DNA of 21,137 nucleotides from Pseudomonadota bacterium (lineage in GTDB: Bacteria > Pseudomonadota > Alphaproteobacteria > Sphingomonadales > Sphingomonadaceae), in NCBI GenBank assembly GCA_023423775.1, contig JAFAEZ010000054.1, forward strand, positions 1-21,137, given 5' to 3'. The notes beneath the pieces were generated by a model, which saw nothing but the letters and a program-made list of their open reading frames with translations, made no database searches and was not told where the DNA came from. Position 1 is the stretch's first letter; every line of letters begins with the position of its first letter. The position numbers and the translations under genes were made by a program. Positions 19,544-21,137 of the stretch are shown in pieces.

Positions 19544-21137
19544 ATGCCGTCATTTGCCCGCGAACTAGAACAAACGCTGCATACGGCGCTCGCCGAAGCC
19601 AGCGGCCGCCGGCACGAATATGCAACCCTCGAACATCTGCTGCTCGCGCTGATCGAGGACACCCACGCTTCCAAGGTGATGAAGGCGTGCGGCGTCGACC
19701 TGCCCGAGCTGCGCGAAGCCGTCCGCCTCTATCTCGACAGCGAACTGGAAGCGCTCAAGGTCGAGGGGGAAACCGACCCCTCCCCGACCAGCGGATTCCA
19801 GCGCGTGGTGCAGCGCGCCATCCTCCACGTCCAGTCCTCGGGACGGGATGAGGTGACCGGCGCCAACGTCCTCGTCGCGCTCTTTTCCGAGCGCGAGAGC
19901 TATGCCGTCTATTTCCTGCAGCAGCAGGACATGAGCCGGCTCGATGCGGTGAGCTACATCAGCCACGGTGTCGGCAAGGGCGAGACCTCGACCGAGGCGC
20001 CCGAGGTGAAAGGCGTCGAGGAGACCAAGTCGGAAGACGGCAAGAAGAAGTCCGAATCCGCCCTGAAGCAGTTCACGATCAATCTGAACGAGAAGGCCGC
20101 CGAAGGCCGCGTCGATCCGCTGATCGGCCGCGGCCCCGAGGTCGACCGCACCGTGCAGATCCTCTGCCGGCGCTCCAAGAACAACCCGCTTTATGTGGGC
20201 GATCCGGGCGTCGGCAAGACGGCGATCGCCGAAGGCCTGGCGCGCAAAATCATCGAGGGCGACGTCCCCGACGTGCTGAAGCCGGCGGTGATCTACTCGC
20301 TCGACATGGGGGCGCTGCTCGCAGGCACCCGCTATCGCGGCGACTTCGAGGAGCGGCTGAAGGCGGTCGTTACCGAGCTCGAGAAGCTGCCCGACGCGAT
20401 CCTGTTCATCGACGAGATCCACACCGTGATCGGCGCCGGCGCGACCAGCGGCGGCGCGATGGACGCCTCGAACCTGCTGAAGCCGGCCCTTTCGGGCGGG
20501 ACGATCCGCTGCATCGGATCGACCACCTACAAGGAGTTCCGCAACCATTTCGAGAAGGACCGGGCCCTGCTCCGGCGCTTCCAGAAGATCGACGTCAACG
20601 AGCCGACCATCGAGGATACGATCAAGATCCTCGCCGGCCTTCGCTCGGCGTTCGAGGAGCACCATTCCGTCCGCTACACGCCCGATGCGATCAAGTCGGC
20701 CGTCGAGTTGTCGGCGCGCTACATCAACGACCGCAAGCAGCCGGACAAGGCGATCGACGTGATCGACGAGGTCGGGGCGATGCAGATGCTGGTGCCGCCG
20801 AGCCGCCGCAAGAAGACGATCACCACCAAGGAGATCGAAGCGGTCATCGCCACCATCGCCCGCATTCCGCCGAAGTCGGTCTCGGCCGACGACAAGGCCG
20901 TGCTCCAGGATCTGGAGCGTGACCTGAAGCGCGTCGTGTTCGGTCAGGACAGGGCGATCGAGGTGCTCAGCTCCGCGATCAAGCTGTCGCGCGCGGGCCT
21001 TCGCGATCCCGACAAGCCGATCGGCAACTACCTCTTCTCCGGCCCCACCGGCGTCGGCAAGACCGAGGTAGCGCGCCAGCTCGCCGCGATCATGGGCATA
21101 CCGCTCCAGCGTTTCGACATGTCGGAATATATGGAGC
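19544..21137 (+). CDS. clpA: ATP-dependent Clp protease ATP-binding subunit ClpA (3' end outside window)
   Basis: The first 531 residues are present and the frame runs off the right edge. The N domain (1-140) starts PSFARELEQTLHTALAEASG and contains EHLLLAL; an acidic/Lys linker (146-174) follows. AAA module 1 has Walker A GDPGVGKT (219-226), Walker B AILFIDEIH (285-293) and SGGAMDASN. AAA module 2 begins with VFGQDRAIEVL and has Walker A GPTGVGKT (500-507). ClpA lacks the long middle domain of ClpB, and none is found here, which separates the two. ClpA unfolds proteins for ClpP, often with the adaptor ClpS. AGGAG lies 6 nt before the ATG. No clpS lies in the 127-bp gap upstream, where it is often found. 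Confidence 0.94.
   Translation, partial: MPSFARELEQTLHTALAEASGRRHEYATLEHLLLALIEDTHASKVMKACGVDLPELREAVRLYLDSELEALKVEGETDPSPTSGFQRVVQRAILHVQSSGRDEVTGANVLVALFSERESYAVYFLQQQDMSRLDAVSYISHGVGKGETSTEAPEVKGVEETKSEDGKKKSESALKQFTINLNEKAAEGRVDPLIGRGPEVDRTVQILCRRSKNNPLYVGDPGVGKTAIAEGLARKIIEGDVPDVLKPAVIYSLDMGALLAGTRYRGDFEERLKAVVTELEKLPDAILFIDEIHTVIGAGATSGGAMDASNLLKPALSGGTIRCIGSTTYKEFRNHFEKDRALLRRFQKIDVNEPTIEDTIKILAGLRSAFEEHHSVRYTPDAIKSAVELSARYINDRKQPDKAIDVIDEVGAMQMLVPPSRRKKTITTKEIEAVIATIARIPPKSVSADDKAVLQDLERDLKRVVFGQDRAIEVLSSAIKLSRAGLRDPDKPIGNYLFSGPTGVGKTEVARQLAAIMGIPLQRFDMSEYME

Noticed and set aside
1..21137. CRISPR arrays, insertion sequences, prophage genes, integrase sites
   Set aside because: I saw no regularly spaced repeats, transposase or integrase motifs, or shift in base composition; the tRNA is cut by the window edge, so an attachment site there cannot be judged.

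Overview
The window is chromosomal housekeeping DNA from a GC-rich alphaproteobacterium, most probably a member of the Sphingomonadales. The reasons are the gene content (CpdR, a TrcR/DUF1013 regulator, SapC, DUF1192, DUF1289, the Q-tRNA gene order) and a Tgt protein that closely matches my memory of the Zymomonas mobilis enzyme. Genes are packed tightly, mostly on the minus strand. I see no insertion sequence, prophage, CRISPR array or other mobile DNA.

Layout. Positions 1-45 hold the 5' half of a tRNA-Val(GAC) on the minus strand, followed upstream by cpdR (106-483) and a divergent N-formylglutamate amidohydrolase gene (645-1499). A compact minus-strand element at 1498-1600 has three hairpins, a UUCCUCCCU block and an intrinsic terminator, and looks like a small RNA of the suhB/mmgR (alpha-r8) type. 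Next come a cytochrome b561 gene, a sapC gene and an FAD-linked oxidase gene (all minus), then a plus-strand block: a small exported Cys-containing protein, a DEAD-box RNA helicase, and an unlisted DUF1289 gene that seems to start at a CTG overlapping the helicase stop. A GFA-type zinc protein, an I9-like protease inhibitor and an S8 subtilisin-like protease follow on the minus strand.

The central part, 8835-16179, reads right to left as a dense gene train: acyl-CoA ligase, xseB, ispA, coaD, a periplasmic cyclophilin, queA, a GNAT acetyltransferase, tgt and a second GNAT. It combines isoprenoid, CoA and queuosine synthesis. Several genes overlap by 4-8 bp, so translational coupling is likely. 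Upstream of it lie an MBL-fold hydrolase and trcR (overlapping), then a quinone oxidoreductase gene. The right end holds a divergent DUF1192 gene and clpA, which runs off the window.

Most notable points: the candidate small RNA; the protease with its own inhibitor gene; a Tgt enzyme with the preQ1-pocket cysteine replaced by leucine; the CTG-started DUF1289 gene; a perfect inverted repeat touching the start codon of the acyl-CoA ligase gene; and a terminator-like hairpin in the trcR leader. Nothing here is a large undescribed system; the interest lies in regulation and small genes. All family assignments come from reading motifs, not from database searches.
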